Of a stretch of DNA of 35,091 bases, positions 20,840-31,674 are shown piece by piece. How positions within the stretch are numbered: position 1 is the stretch's first letter; each line of letters starts with the position of its first letter. A program made the position numbers and the translations under genes. Below the pieces are notes generated by a model. That model saw only the letters and a program-made list of their open reading frames with translations, had not been told where the DNA came from and did no database searches. Source of the stretch: Neolentinus lepideus HHB14362 ss-1. Taxonomy: Eukaryota; Basidiomycota; Agaricomycetes; Gloeophyllales; Gloeophyllaceae. The stretch is from NCBI GenBank assembly GCA_001632425.1, contig KV425677.1, forward strand, positions 19,043 to 54,133. Reading direction: 5' to 3'.

Positions 20840-21700
20840 CGAATGACGAGTTGATAGACACGGGTACCGGTGTCGTTTAATACGTGTCTAGTATGCCTCA
20901 CTCGGTGTAAGAAGTTAGAGATAATTGGCACGAGGGATAATATGATGGGTGCGCACCAAATGGTCCAAGGAAAGTGTTTACCCACTAAACTCGCTGTAAT
21001 CGACACGGGGCGACGAAGAGATGGCCTACATCTCCGGAATAGATATTTATACGTGACATCTTACCGTACCAGGCACTGGACCACCAGGATTCACGCAACG
21101 GGACACGTAGCGAGAACAGAGGGAGTTCGTTGGGGGTAACCTTGGCTCGAGAGATACGCGGTGCGAATGCTGCCAGGTAGTACTCTATTCGAGAGCACTC
21201 ACGCACCGCGTCACGCTCGATACAATGGGGTTGGGGGTTGAGAATATGCGTGTATGCGTTGAAGGTGGAGAAAATCGGACTGGTGTGGTTGGATACACAT
21301 GTCTGAAGGTACGCGTCACTCAAGTGAAAGAAGGGTGAAGGGGAATTAGAGACAATGGACACGATGGATAATATGTTGGGTACGCACCGGACGGTCCAAG
21401 GAAAATGTTTGCTCAGTAGACTCACTGTGATCGCCCACACAGTGACGAAGAGACCGTCTCCATCCTCGACAGAGATATTTACGCGTGACGTCTGACCGTT
21501 CCGAGGACTGGAACACTAGCATTCAAGCACAGCACACGTAGCGAGAACAGAGGGGCATTGTTGGGGTAACATTGGATCGGGAGATGCGCGGTGCGAGTGT
21601 TGCCAAATGAGACTTTACTGGAGAACAATCACGTACGGCGTAGCGCTCGATCCAATTGGGTTGAGTCAGTTCAGTGAGAGGGGGGTAATGAGGAACACAG
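20840..21700. repeat. Direct tandem duplication, period 431 bp, two copies
   Basis: Two diverged direct copies: about 20840-21270 and 21271-21700. Two independent anchors give the same spacing: GATAATATG at 20936 and 21367, and CGAGAACAGAGG at 21111 and 21542. That is exactly 431 bp each, so no net indel has accumulated between the anchors. Minus-strand translation shows KHFPWTIWCAPIILSLVPII in one copy and KHFPWTVRCVPNILSIVSIV in the other. The second half of each peptide follows a GTGCGT donor-like site, so part may be intron. Confidence 0.75.
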
Positions 21701-22896
21701 GGTGACGGGAAGTGTATCGGCTCGATGGAGGGCGTTCACTCGAAGGCTGCGTGGTGTGGATGTTACGAGGCCAAGGAAGGGGATTTTTACCGTGTGCTGT
21801 TGAATGCGAAGAAGTTGATCACGGGAGTGTGTATATGCGAAGGAAGGCAAGATACTGGAGGAAGGAAGGACCTACCGATGTTATTTGAGGGATGCAGAGA
21901 CACCAGTAGACTACGTGACACTGCATGAGCGTCTACGGTCAAACTGTGAGCTGAATAATAAGCGTATATTTGTCGGCAATTTAGCGAAAGGAGAGAAAAG
22001 GGTGAACCCGTAAAGCAAAGAGAACACGGAAGGGACATGTGTGATGAAAAGAACCACGCGGTAACAGGATTGCGAGGCATGGCCCTCAGTCATGCTAGAA
22101 TCGCGGTACCGCGTGCTCCTTCGATACAAACAAGCTATTGAACCAACTTTGAGAGTGGTATATGCGACAGTCTTGAGGATAAAAGCGGATTAATGTAGCC
22201 TAAATCCGGAATGAGCGTCAGTCAATAAGTTACGAGATCCCCAGGAAAGGCGCACTGCCTGCGATATTCTGAATTGGGCGATTTCTAACGCCGGCTCGCA
22301 CAGCGGTGCGATGATATCACATTTGAAATATCTTGTTGGTTCTCTCACGTACACGATATAATTCCCACTGCTCTCACTTTGGTTTTGCAGCGTGTGTCTT
22401 CAGCTCAGCGGAGTGACCATCTGGTGTTGATTGCTAGATAGGGTTAGCGAGAGACTACAGAGTACCGCTACAAATATGCATACCATCGGAATAGGTTTCA
22501 TGAATGGATCCGATCGATATCAAGTGATTTTCCAGAGATGAACGGAGGTCTTGATGCAAGGTTGATGCTGTGCGATATTTGGTTCAACGAGGGACCAACA
22601 GTGTACCATTCTGCTACATCGTTAGCGAACTCATTGCCACAAGACGAAGACAAAAAGCATACGGGTGAGTGAGAGCGCTAGATAGAAACCGAAATATTGA
22701 GAGGCGGCGACACAAGGCAGAGGATCCGTGTGCGAGTGGATGAGGCTGTGGCAAGTGTGAAGGGGTGATCAATAGAGTCGGCTAATCCCGATCGTAGATC
22801 GAGTTGATCGCGTCCACCTCCACATTTTACGCGCATATATCGACCTCTTCGCCCTTCGTCGCCACCAGCAGCACCTGTACATACCTAAAAGCCGCC
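21701..22896. other. Intergenic stretch, 5' flank of importin gene
   Basis: Short unsupported open frames only. The importin promoter should lie in the last few hundred bases; no TATA box is evident, which is usual for a housekeeping gene. A CT-rich, leader-like stretch precedes the start codon from about 22840. Confidence 0.45.
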
Positions 22897-25800
22897 ATGG
22901 AGACCGTCGTGCCTTCAGAGGTCACCGCTGAGCTGACCCAGATACTCTCAAACCTCGTCCTGGGCGATAACCAGATTCGATCCAAGTGCGTACATGTTCC
23001 TGTACTTCGAGGATTCAGCTCAAGTTTGGATTTGAGCACAGCGCTGAAAATGCAGTCAACGAACGACTAGCGACGTCGCCAGAGCTGTACATGCTTGCAC
23101 TCGCACAGTTCGCCATGTCCGCAGATAAGGAAGTCGTGCGTACATCCTGTCCTGCATCCTCGCCATGTGCTCACACTCTCGCAGATGCGCTCCTTTGCTC
23201 TGGTACTACTACGCCGCCTCCTTTTCCGCACCCAACCCAACACCTCCATGACGCTCTACGACCACCTCACTGGCCCAGCGCTCGCCGCCCTCGAGCGTCT
23301 CCTGCTCCGCATCCTCGCCGCTGAGCCTTCTCCCGCCGTCCGTCCGAAAGCAGTCGACACCATTTGCGACCTTGCAAACAACTCGATGGGCCGAGGCAAG
23401 CCCTGGCACGCGCTGCAGAGTCAGGCATTCAGCATGACGCAGAGTGACGACCCGAATGCGAGGGAGGGCGCCTATAGGGTCCTTGCAGGATGTCCAAACC
23501 TGATTCTGGATCTAGATGTGGCAACTGTGATTGGATTATTGCAGAAAGGACTTCAAGATTCGCAATCTGTCGAGGTGCGTTTCGTTCCGTCTTAGACCTC
23601 GGACCCTACCACCCCAACCCCAAACCAAATACATATCTATTCCTCTGACTTTGGCTTATGCAGGTTCGCCTTGCTGCGCTGAAAGCTTCCACGACATACC
23701 TCTCCTCCATCGAAACCCATCAGCTCGCCCAGTCCCTCGCCCTCATGTACCCCATCCTCGACACCCTCCCCGCCCTCTCCAACACCCACCTCCCCAAGTT
23801 CCTCGCCGCCCTTACCCCGCTCGCGACCTCCTCTCCCACGCTCTTCGCCCCGCACCTCCCCGCCCTCCTCTCATTCTTCTCCGCCTTGCTCGCACCCACC
23901 GCGGATCCTGGGCCCACACCGACTGTCGCGAGACCCTTCCCGAGCTCGGGGAGCAGCGCGTTTACGTTTCCGCCGCCAAACGCGGGCGACGGGAAGGGGG
24001 GGAAGGGCAAGGAGCCCGCGGAGGAGGTAGACGAGGAGAGGGAGGAGGTGAGGAAGGCGACGCTCGAGCTGATGATCAGTCTCAGCGAGGCGCGGCCGGG
24101 GATGGTCAAGAGGGTGAGTGGGTGGGTGACCGCGGTGGTGCGCGGGTGTCTGGAGGGGATGGGCGAGTTGCCGGAGGGAGAGCTGGATGTGTGGCTAGAT
24201 GCAGATGTACGTGCTCGTTTCCGTTATTCTCCTCTCATCGTCTCACGTCTCTCACTCCACAGCCCGACGACGACCCCACCGACGACTCCTACCCACACGT
24301 GTACGAGCAATCACTCGACCGGCTCGCGATCGCCCTCGGAGGAAAGTCTGTTCTACCACCAGCCTTTCAGTATATTCCGGCGATGCTGGCTTCCCATGAT
24401 TGGAGGCTGAGGCATGCGGGACTGATGGCGATTGCGGCGGTGGCGGAGGGCACGCATAAGGTACATGTTCTCGTGATCCATCGTCTCACTGGGTAGGAGC
24501 TCAAGGGATGCGTAGGTCATGGCGAATGAGCTGGGAAAGGTCGTCGAGTGAGTGACGAGTCATGCGAGAGGGGGTGGTACTGAGAAGATGGGGCTTTAGA
24601 CTGGTCGTGCCGATGTTCAAGGACTCAAATCCGAGGGTGCGCTACGCGGCGTGTCAGTGCATGTGAGCTTCTTTTTCGTTTTGTGGAGTGTTGTTTTAAA
24701 CAGCGATTCTGACAGAGGGCAGTTGTGTACGGACATGGAAGTAAGTGATCGAGTCGGATGCTGTGGATGGGCGTGCAAGTGACGGAGCGTGTGTAGGAAA
24801 TAATACAAGAAAGGTACCACGAAGAGCTATTCGCAGCGCTTATACCGACGCTTGATGCGCCCGAACCCCGGTGAGCACCTCTCTCCCCCTATCTCTCCAT
24901 TCCCTCTCCCTTGCCCCCGCCTCCCTTTTCCGACCTAACGCTCTACCTCTGCAGAGTGCACGCCCATGCCGCCGCTGCCCTTATCAACTTCTGCGAGGGC
25001 GTCGCGCGGGAAACCTTAATACCATACCTGGATCCGATCTTCGAGCGTCTGCTGAGACTCTTGAACCCGGCGGGCGAGAGCGGGCGCGTGGTGAAGAGGT
25101 ACGTGCAGGAGCAGGCGATCACGACGCTGGCGATGGTTGCGGATGCGAGCGAGGCTACGTTTGCAAAGGTGCGCTGTCAGCCGATCGACAGGGTAGAAGT
25201 AGAAAGCTGATTGGTGTGGTGGTAGCATTACTCGTCCATCATGCCGCTTTTGCTGAACGTGCTGCAGAATGCGGCCGGGAGCGAGTATCAGAAGTTGCGG
25301 TTGAAGGCGATGGAGTGTGCAGGGCTGATAGGTGCGTTCTTACCTCATGTGGTCGGTCTCATTTTTGGTTGCTGATAGGATATCTTTCACTCTTGAAGCT
25401 ATTGCGGTCGGGCGCGATGTCTTCCGCCCCGACTCGGCGGTGTTCATTGAACAGCTGATGCGGATACAAAGTACGTATCTTGTAGGCTCCTGGGCGTATA
25501 ATAGGGGATTGACGTGTGCGACGTAGACAGCCCACTGGACTCAAGTGACACCTTGCTTCCACATTATTTGATCGCGACGTGGGCGAAAGTGTGCCAAGCA
25601 CTCGGTCCGGAGTTTGAGCCATATCTGCCTGTGGTTATGCCGGCACTGTTGCGGGCAGCGAGTGCCAAGGCGGATGTATCTATTTACGACAGTATGTCTT
25701 CATTCTCATCCATCCTGGATGCTGGTCTGATGTGAAGGGTAGACGACGACGAGGAACACGAGGACAAGGAAGGCTGGGAGACGATCTCAATGGACGGGCA

Positions 25801-26492
25801 GCAGGTCGGCATCAAGACCTCTGCGATCGAGGAGAAGTGCCAGGCGTTCGAGACGCTCGTTATTTATTGCTCGACACTGCAAGCGAAGTTTGCCCCGTAC
25901 CTACCACAGAGTTTGGAGCTCGTGCTCCCGTCGCTTAGGTTCTATTTCCACGACGGTGTTCGGGAGGCTTCCGCATTGTAAGCAGTCACCTTTTGTGATA
26001 TCGCTGCTACTGATAGCTTGTTGTAGATTGGTTCCGATGCTCCTTTCATGTGGCAAGCACAGTGGTACGCTCACACACCAGATGGTTAACGCCTCATTCA
26101 CCCAAGTCGCGAGCTGTATGGCATCTGAGAATGACGCGTCCTTCCTCGCTTCGCTCTACAGGTCGTTTACCGACTCTCTACGGGTAATCGGCGGCTCGAG
26201 CGCGCTCCCGCATGAAATACAAGCCCACGCCATCGACGCGACGAAGCGCCAACTGAATATCCTCGCGGAGAGACGGAAAGCTCGCGCGGAGAAGCCGTCA
26301 GCTGAGATAGAGGACGAGCGTGAGGATATTGCGCTGTTGGAAGAGATGGAGGACTTCGCGCTAGAGGACATGGAGAAAATGTTGAAGGCTTTCGATCCGA
26401 ACCATCCCCTCGTCGTAGCGATTTCTAGCGTCAAAGAGCTGGGGCTGCATCTTGGGGAGTGGAGTGAAGACGAGGGGGATGAAGAGGGCTAA
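22897..26492 (+). CDS. Importin beta-3 / karyopherin Kap121 (importin-5) homologue, C-terminally short
   Basis: Fifteen exons: 22897-22985, 23042-23135, 23185-23574, 23664-24206, 24263-24460, 24516-24547, 24600-24662, 24716-24740, 24797-24870, 24955-25168, 25226-25331, 25399-25470, 25527-25691, 25743-25977, 26027-26492. They give 921 residues. The start sits in a textbook context, GCCGCCATGG. HEAT-repeat blocks follow the Kap121/importin-5 order: [83 protein letters not shown], the acidic [22 protein letters not shown] and [10 protein letters not shown] (about 755). The protein would carry cargo through the nuclear pore under RanGTP control. Yeast Kap121 and human importin-5 have about 1,090 residues. 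This protein stops just after the [18 protein letters not shown] helix with an acidic tail (EDEGDEEG), so the last HEAT repeats are missing. Exon 4 contains a charged, Gly/Pro-rich insertion around [18 protein letters not shown]. Confidence 0.92.
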
Positions 26493-27242
26493 CCGCACCA
26501 ATCATACTCATCTATACTTTCTGCCTTGGTTGTAAAGGATGTAATATACATACATATCTCTGCGTAGTACATACGGATATACTTCCAGCTTCATTTATCT
26601 AAGATTTTCGCTTTCCGTCATTTTTCTCAGCCGCCGCCTGCAAAGTTTCCTTTCAAGCACTTACCGTCAACGCTACCTCTTCTACAATAGCATCGTACGC
26701 ATGGGTCTCGTGAGTCGTCAGTCCTCGCAGCCCCTACGGCGAGTCATATGCAAAATACGCCGCTCAGTTGCGTCTGCATCAGGAGTAAATTATATCTGGC
26801 CTCTGGTACCAAGACTAGCTAGAAGGGGCTGCGCACAGTATCGAGTGGCCGTCCGCGAATCAATATTTCCCCAATAGCAGTAGATGGTATACCGGGAGTA
26901 TCTCGGACTATGGCGTAAGCATATCGTAGTTCTATATACTCGATGTCAGTGTATATACCATTTCCTTTGCTCGTTCAATATGCAGGTTTTTGTTTAATTC
27001 GGGCGGGTTTTATCGCAGTCATCTCAGTCTCGTTTACCCGGTCCCAACTTTTCCATTACAGTGCCTCTCATACCGACTCGTTATTATACACCACCATGAC
27101 AATGCTTCTGCCATGTCAACTCGCATGGACAAGGCAGCTTGGAAGAATTCCAAAAAATCTCGCATGTTGCGAGGTCATTTGACAGCTGTTGCCCATTTAA
27201 AGCATGGACAAGTTTCGTCCTGTATCATATGTGACACATGAG
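26493..27242. other. Importin 3' flank and intergenic stretch
   Basis: No frame continues the importin C-terminus and no other gene is visible. The first ~130 bp hold the repeat copy at 26528-26588 and its companion at 26608-26619. The rest shows only short spurious frames. The importin gene (+) and the next gene (-, ending 27243) are convergent. Confidence 0.5.
26528..26588 (+). repeat. Inverted copy B of the ~60-bp element shared with 2990-3048
   Basis: Begins 35 bp after the importin stop codon. It is the reverse complement of 2990-3048 with about five differences, one of them a single-base insertion near the middle. The 12-base companion TCGCTTTCCGTC follows at 26608-26619, in the same relative position as at the other locus (spacer 19 versus 14 bp). 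Confidence 0.85.
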
Positions 27243-29622
27243 CTACAAACCACGATGAAAGTCCATCGGATGTACTAACCGCGCCATCCAGAACACAGGA
27301 TCCTGGCCGCACAAGACGTGTAGCTCACCGTCCCTGCTTTGCTGCATATCGTCGGCTGTCATAACCCGAAGCTGACCTTTATCCAGGAGTCGGTTTCGTG
27401 ACCGTACTACACGGAGTGATTGTTCGCTCCCCTCTGAAGGTACTATAATTGGTTCGTATTCCGCCTCTTGCATGTCGGCTATTGATACCCAGCGAAGATT
27501 GAGATACGAATCTTGGGTAATGAGAAACATGAGTGAATGACCGGGATCATACGTCCTGTCTGCAGCCCAGGGACCTTTATAGTGGTCGGCAAATACCTAT
27601 GTTGTAATAAATAAAAAATTACACTGAAATCGAGAGCCAACCTACCCCGGGCCGACCAAACTCTGGACGGCCATAGGCGATGCCAATGCAGTGAAGGATC
27701 TGCTCTGGGCCCTTGTCGGATAATTGGTGCATTATTGCTGCAGCTCTTCGGGAATGCGACCAATTACTCGACGTCCTATATGGCATTGCTAGAGTCTGCA
27801 GCTCACGCTTGATCGTGCTATCATAGTATGGTGCGACTGCGCGGAGGAGGGGAGGCGACATTACAATGCTATCGGAAGTATGTTCGCTGTAACAGAAATG
27901 GTCTACAGGGTGCTGATAAGGCCATGTGAGTGGACATACTGCATTATGATCAACATGATCTGTTTGCATAGTTCCTTAACTCGGGAAAGAGGGACGTAAC
28001 GTGGGATATCATATCCGCCATGTTCGAGCGTTATTAGTCGCTCCTCTTGAAGTATGCCCGCAATCTCGAACAGTAGACTAGTCGCTTCTGTCATCAACGA
28101 AAATATAGGATCTACTCTTCCAACCGCTCTTGGGCTCCCGGGCAATGTGGATTCTTGAAAGTCTCGCATTAGCCGTCTCAGGGCTCTAATGCCTTCTCGA
28201 GCTTGGAAGCTCGTCAGTAACGCCAAGATAGGAAACCGAAAGAAGTTGTCGCAGATCTCCTGTACGTCTTTAAAGGGGATCGATAGGATTGCTGACGGAA
28301 AGTTCAGTCTAACAAAATAACACGGTTTAACAAATGTACGCTAACATGAATAAAACGAGAGGAAGAACATAATTACATACCTCAGATGGAAAAGGGGAAT
28401 CCATAGCGTATGCCAGGTCCACGCGCATGAAGCGATGTGGCATTGACGGGTAATATCCCATTGGCACAAGCACACTTTTGTTGCGAAGTCGTACAGGCCC
28501 ACCATGAGAGAATAGATGGTGCTGTAGACTACTGGGTTGATTGTAGATGCGAGCAGACGCCATAAATAATCTATGATATCAGCGTTTAGACTTGCCCTCA
28601 ATCCGGGAAGGATTGATGCCAAAGTCAGCTCCTGCAAGACAACCGATCGCGAGATCCTTGCGGCAGCAATGATCTGCAGTTGCGGTTTACTGCTAACATT
28701 GAGCCCATATCGACAGATGATAAGTCGAGACTCACAGAAGGCTACGAATAAGGGTAGACACGCAATCCATGCTATGAGGAAGCAATAACGTCTGTTCCCT
28801 CTCGGGTAAATGCCAATGATAGGAGTCGGCAAACGCAGCTTCTAGAGAATTGAATCGTTTGATCACAGGAATGATGGCATCTTCACTAAGCGCAAGTAGC
28901 ACGAGACGTGAGGGAGAGATCATAGTACAGTCCGAAGAGAGTCTCAATTCTTGGATTAGGGTGTTGAAGGCTTCCATAGCGTTGAGCCCTACGAACATTT
29001 CACGTGTATGGGCGTGAAAAGAGGCGAGGATAAAGACGTGATATGCAATTAAAATATTGGCGGAAGAATTGCTTCGTCTTATAATATCGAGTCAGTTTTG
29101 TTTGTGCGATAATGTCCAGACTGCATACCGCAATTTGTTCACTAATTTCTGACATCCAGCGACAAATATCGCGCTCTTCGAGAGCGAGAGAGCATGCAAT
29201 TCGTGGCAGCTATGACAGAAAGGCAATGACAGTAGTTCCGCAACTTCGGCTATAGAGGGCGGCAGCCTGCTAAGCCCGATGTTCGGTTTGTGTCCTCCCT
29301 CCGGTGAATAATTAGGACAGAATTCGTATCGGCATTTTCGTTGAGACCAATCAATAGAGCTAAGCATGCGTCCAACGAGCGCATTCGGGCCCAGTCCCAG
29401 ATAACGTGCAGAGATACGACTGATGAAGTATGTCAGTTGTTCCCCAATGAAAGTAAGGAACTTGTCCATAGTCCGTCCTGGTCCAATGGCGTCAGAGACG
29501 GTGGAAGTCGAAGATGGTGCATATACGATTGAGACGGGTGAATAACCATCATTGAGGTTGAGTGAAAATGAATATTGTCTGTTTCGAGTCACGATGCGTG
29601 GAGCAGCAGGGCGGGGCGACAT
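27243..29622 (-). CDS. Hypothetical protein, 703 residues, unrecognised; possible N-terminal zinc-binding cysteines
   Basis: Six exons: 29622-29129, 29077-28736, 28692-28381, 28308-27940, 27886-27646, 27596-27243. Introns are 43-72 bp with good ends and compatible phases (2, 2, 2, 2, 0), giving one uninterrupted 703-residue product, so I regard it as a real gene. I do not recognise the family. The N-terminal third has a possible metal site, Cys97-x4-Cys102 and Cys136-x2-Cys139-His140 (KCRYEFC and FCHSCHELHAL). The middle is helix-rich, with hydrophobic stretches such as NILIAYHVFILASFHAH and VVYSTIYSLMVGLYDF. The C-terminal part has a mixed beta-like region (GHSLMFLITQDSYLNLRWVS). Some architecture recalls basidiomycete MYND-type proteins with long helical bodies, but the C-terminal MYND Cys/His set is not there, so that is only a thought. 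The junction at 27887-27939 is the least certain; it relies on the CTGTTACAG acceptor. Confidence 0.72.
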
Positions 29623-31207
29623 CGAGCGTTCAGGAAAGGGCAGATAAGATTGCGGGGAGAGGAGTCTTTATATAAGACGTCAAAGACGCCCAGAGACACA
29701 AGGTCGAACTTCAATGAGCCTTCTAACGCCAGTAGGCCTATCTATCTATAGAAATGTACTCAGCGATTTTGATGCCAATTTTACCGCACTTCCTGCGGTG
29801 TGCTATCGCAGAAACGACATATCGGAACATGTTTGCTTCCAGAATATATTTGGCGGCTCTTTTCCCATAACAGTGCTGATCAGTCTTGTTGTGTATGAGG
29901 TACTCCTGAAAGCAAAAGACTCACCTCATGATACATAGTCCCGAACGTTAATCGGTAGTGACCGATGATGAAACTCATGCACCGCGCGCAGCAACCTTTC
30001 GACAAGGCACCCTCGGATTCAAACTGGCACGAAAAAAATAATCCACCTGTGCTAGACGTACCTAAAAAAAGCACAGAGCTTGGTCGATCTTCTGATAAAT
30101 TGCTGGGCATTGATAGCTGGCCCATAACTGCCGAAAACCATGGTAAATATTCTTAGTGAGCAGGTACACGTGTGCCTGGCTATACTGGCTGTCACCGGAC
30201 GCCGCAAAGATCCGCTTGAAAGTCACTACTTACCGAAGACTCGAGACGCAGTTTGATCGATATTGCAAATCTCTCGGGCGGTATTTGCCAGGATTCACTG
30301 CAGCATGAATAGAGATTAATATGACTTATTATAGCGACTTGAGAGAAACGGAAGAGCGTTAACATACCTCAAGCCGAAGTACAGCGTATTCCTGAGCCAG
30401 GTTGAAGACATAGTACATCAGCACGTCATAAATTCTCATCGATTGAGCGGAGGGCGCTGCTCCAGACCACCGGAGCAGAGCAGGTGCGTGTAAGTGAATG
30501 TCAGAGGGCCTGTACTGTATTCCTTATAAAGCCAAAATCTCATTTGGATCTCTCGAGCTAAGTGTAGTGGTCCTTTAAGTCAAATCAGCTAGCTTCGAAT
30601 GCAAACAGTCCGTTGCTCACTGTACGCGCAACTTAGGACATCCAATCATCGGCCAGCCCCTATTACGCGTCTGCGTCCTTTCAGGCGCGTCGTCCCTCTT
30701 TCTTTTTCCTGTTACACCTTCAATTCATTGACACCAACGGATATACGCATCACGGGCAACGTTATTGGAGTTATTAAGCAGTAGGTATGGGTCGCGTCGC
30801 AAAGAGCTCCCTCAGTTGGTGAAGCAACTTCGGACGATTGGTGGGTGGCGTCACTTTGATCACGTACTTGGGACAGGCTAACCTCCTCAATTGCATGTTA
30901 GAAAGAAGCAGCTCGAATGAACTCGAGCTCACGAAATTCGGGTTGTGACCCTTGACGTTGAACGTGACATTCTCTGCCGGCTCCAGCTCTCGTCTTCTGG
31001 TCGACCACATTATTGTAGCATATACAGTTCTCTTCCGTACCGTACAGCGAATTTTTATTGGACGTCTTGGCCTTAATCCTCCATCTGAGATCTATCAAGA
31101 AATCACTTGCGCACAGTGTCATTCACAATCACGAAGTAGTGAAATCAGACGCGACGACTTTGCACTGACTTATTGCACAGCCATCTCACCCGAATTTCGC
31201 CACTTTG
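29623..31207. other. Intergenic stretch up to the retrotransposon LTR
   Basis: No gene is firmly supported. On the minus strand an ATG at 30439 opens a 24-codon frame (MRIYDVLMYYVFNLAQEYAV) ending at a GTATGT donor (30367), with a TTATAA element about 85 bp upstream. I could not find an acceptor that keeps a convincing frame. Another minus-strand frame (31010-30774, 78 codons) has balanced composition and is listed separately. Confidence 0.4.
30774..31010 (-). CDS. Small open reading frame, 78 residues, possible gene remnant beside the LTR
   Basis: The translation starts MWSTRRRELEPAENVTFNV and has a balanced, protein-like composition, including LACPKYVIKVTPPTNRPKLL and a hydrophobic/basic end. 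An overlapping frame upstream (from 31122) is also open for 74 codons. I recognise neither. Being so close to the LTR at 31208, it could be the 3' part of a gene whose 5' end was displaced by the insertion. It could equally be chance. Confidence 0.25.
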   Translation of the reverse strand: MWSTRRRELEPAENVTFNVKGHNPNFVSSSSFELLLSNMQLRRLACPKYVIKVTPPTNRPKLLHQLRELFATRPIPTA

Positions 31208-31484
31208 TGTGACGGTTCGGAGTCGGGATCCGGGACTCCACGTGGTGTCCCTCTCGTTTAGGGCGATGAGGCTGAGCGGGAAACATCTAGGCCGTATTAT
31301 TTTCTCTACCCTCTTTATTTTATTGTTTGTTCTTGCTTATACGACGGACCCCTCGTGGGGTATAAAAGAGATGTAGCTACTGCCTGTACGCTACCTTAGT
31401 CTCGTGCTGATAGACTGTTCTGAAAACCGTCTGTTTGTGCGTGCTTTCCGTGTGCCACTACCTGCTTAGTCAGCTAGCGTCACA
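31208..31484 (+). repeat. 5' long terminal repeat, 277 bp
   Basis: Bounded by a perfect 7-bp inverted repeat, TGTGACG at the left end and CGTCACA at the right end, with the canonical TG...CA termini. It contains a TATA box at 31361-31367, about 155 bp inside the left end, which separates U3 from R/U5. The partner LTR is not in the window, so the boundaries rest on the terminal repeat and on position relative to gag. Confidence 0.8.
31361..31367 (+). promoter_or_regulatory. LTR TATA box
   Basis: TATAAAA preceded by a GC-rich CCCCTCGTGGGG palindrome (31350-31360 region). Transcription of the element would be expected to begin about 25-35 bp downstream, near 31390, inside the LTR. Confidence 0.6.
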
Positions 31485-31610
31485 TATTTTTGACGAGTAC
31501 TAGAACACTCTACTAGGCGACAAAAAACTCACCGCACTTGGGCAAAGTTCCTGGCTGATCACCCGGAACTTCCAGCGGTCAATTACTCTGCGTTCATCTT
31601 CTCTGATTCA

Positions 31611-31640
31611 TAAAAAAAAAAGAAAAGAAAAAAAAAAACG
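31611..31640 (+). other. Poly-A/purine tract in the retrotransposon leader
   Basis: Roughly 27 purines, nearly all adenine, interrupted by two G residues, about 35 bp before the gag start codon. It is in the 5' leader, not beside a 3' LTR, so it is not the usual polypurine tract that primes plus-strand synthesis. It may be an unstructured leader favouring translation. Confidence 0.5.
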
Positions 31641-31674
31641 AGTGCGTTCTAATAATAACTGTTCCACTTATAGT

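Noticed and set aside
26943..27241. Open frames downstream of importin as its missing C-terminus
   Set aside because: Their translations show none of the Kap121/importin-5 C-terminal HEAT pattern and no splice site links them to the last exon.
29880..30439. A spliced minus-strand gene starting MRIYDVLMYYVFNLAQEY
   Set aside because: Exon 1 ends in phase 0 at GTATGT, but the obvious acceptor (CTGCAG, near 30300) puts a stop codon first. Alternative acceptors give only a ~66-residue product with no recognisable content.
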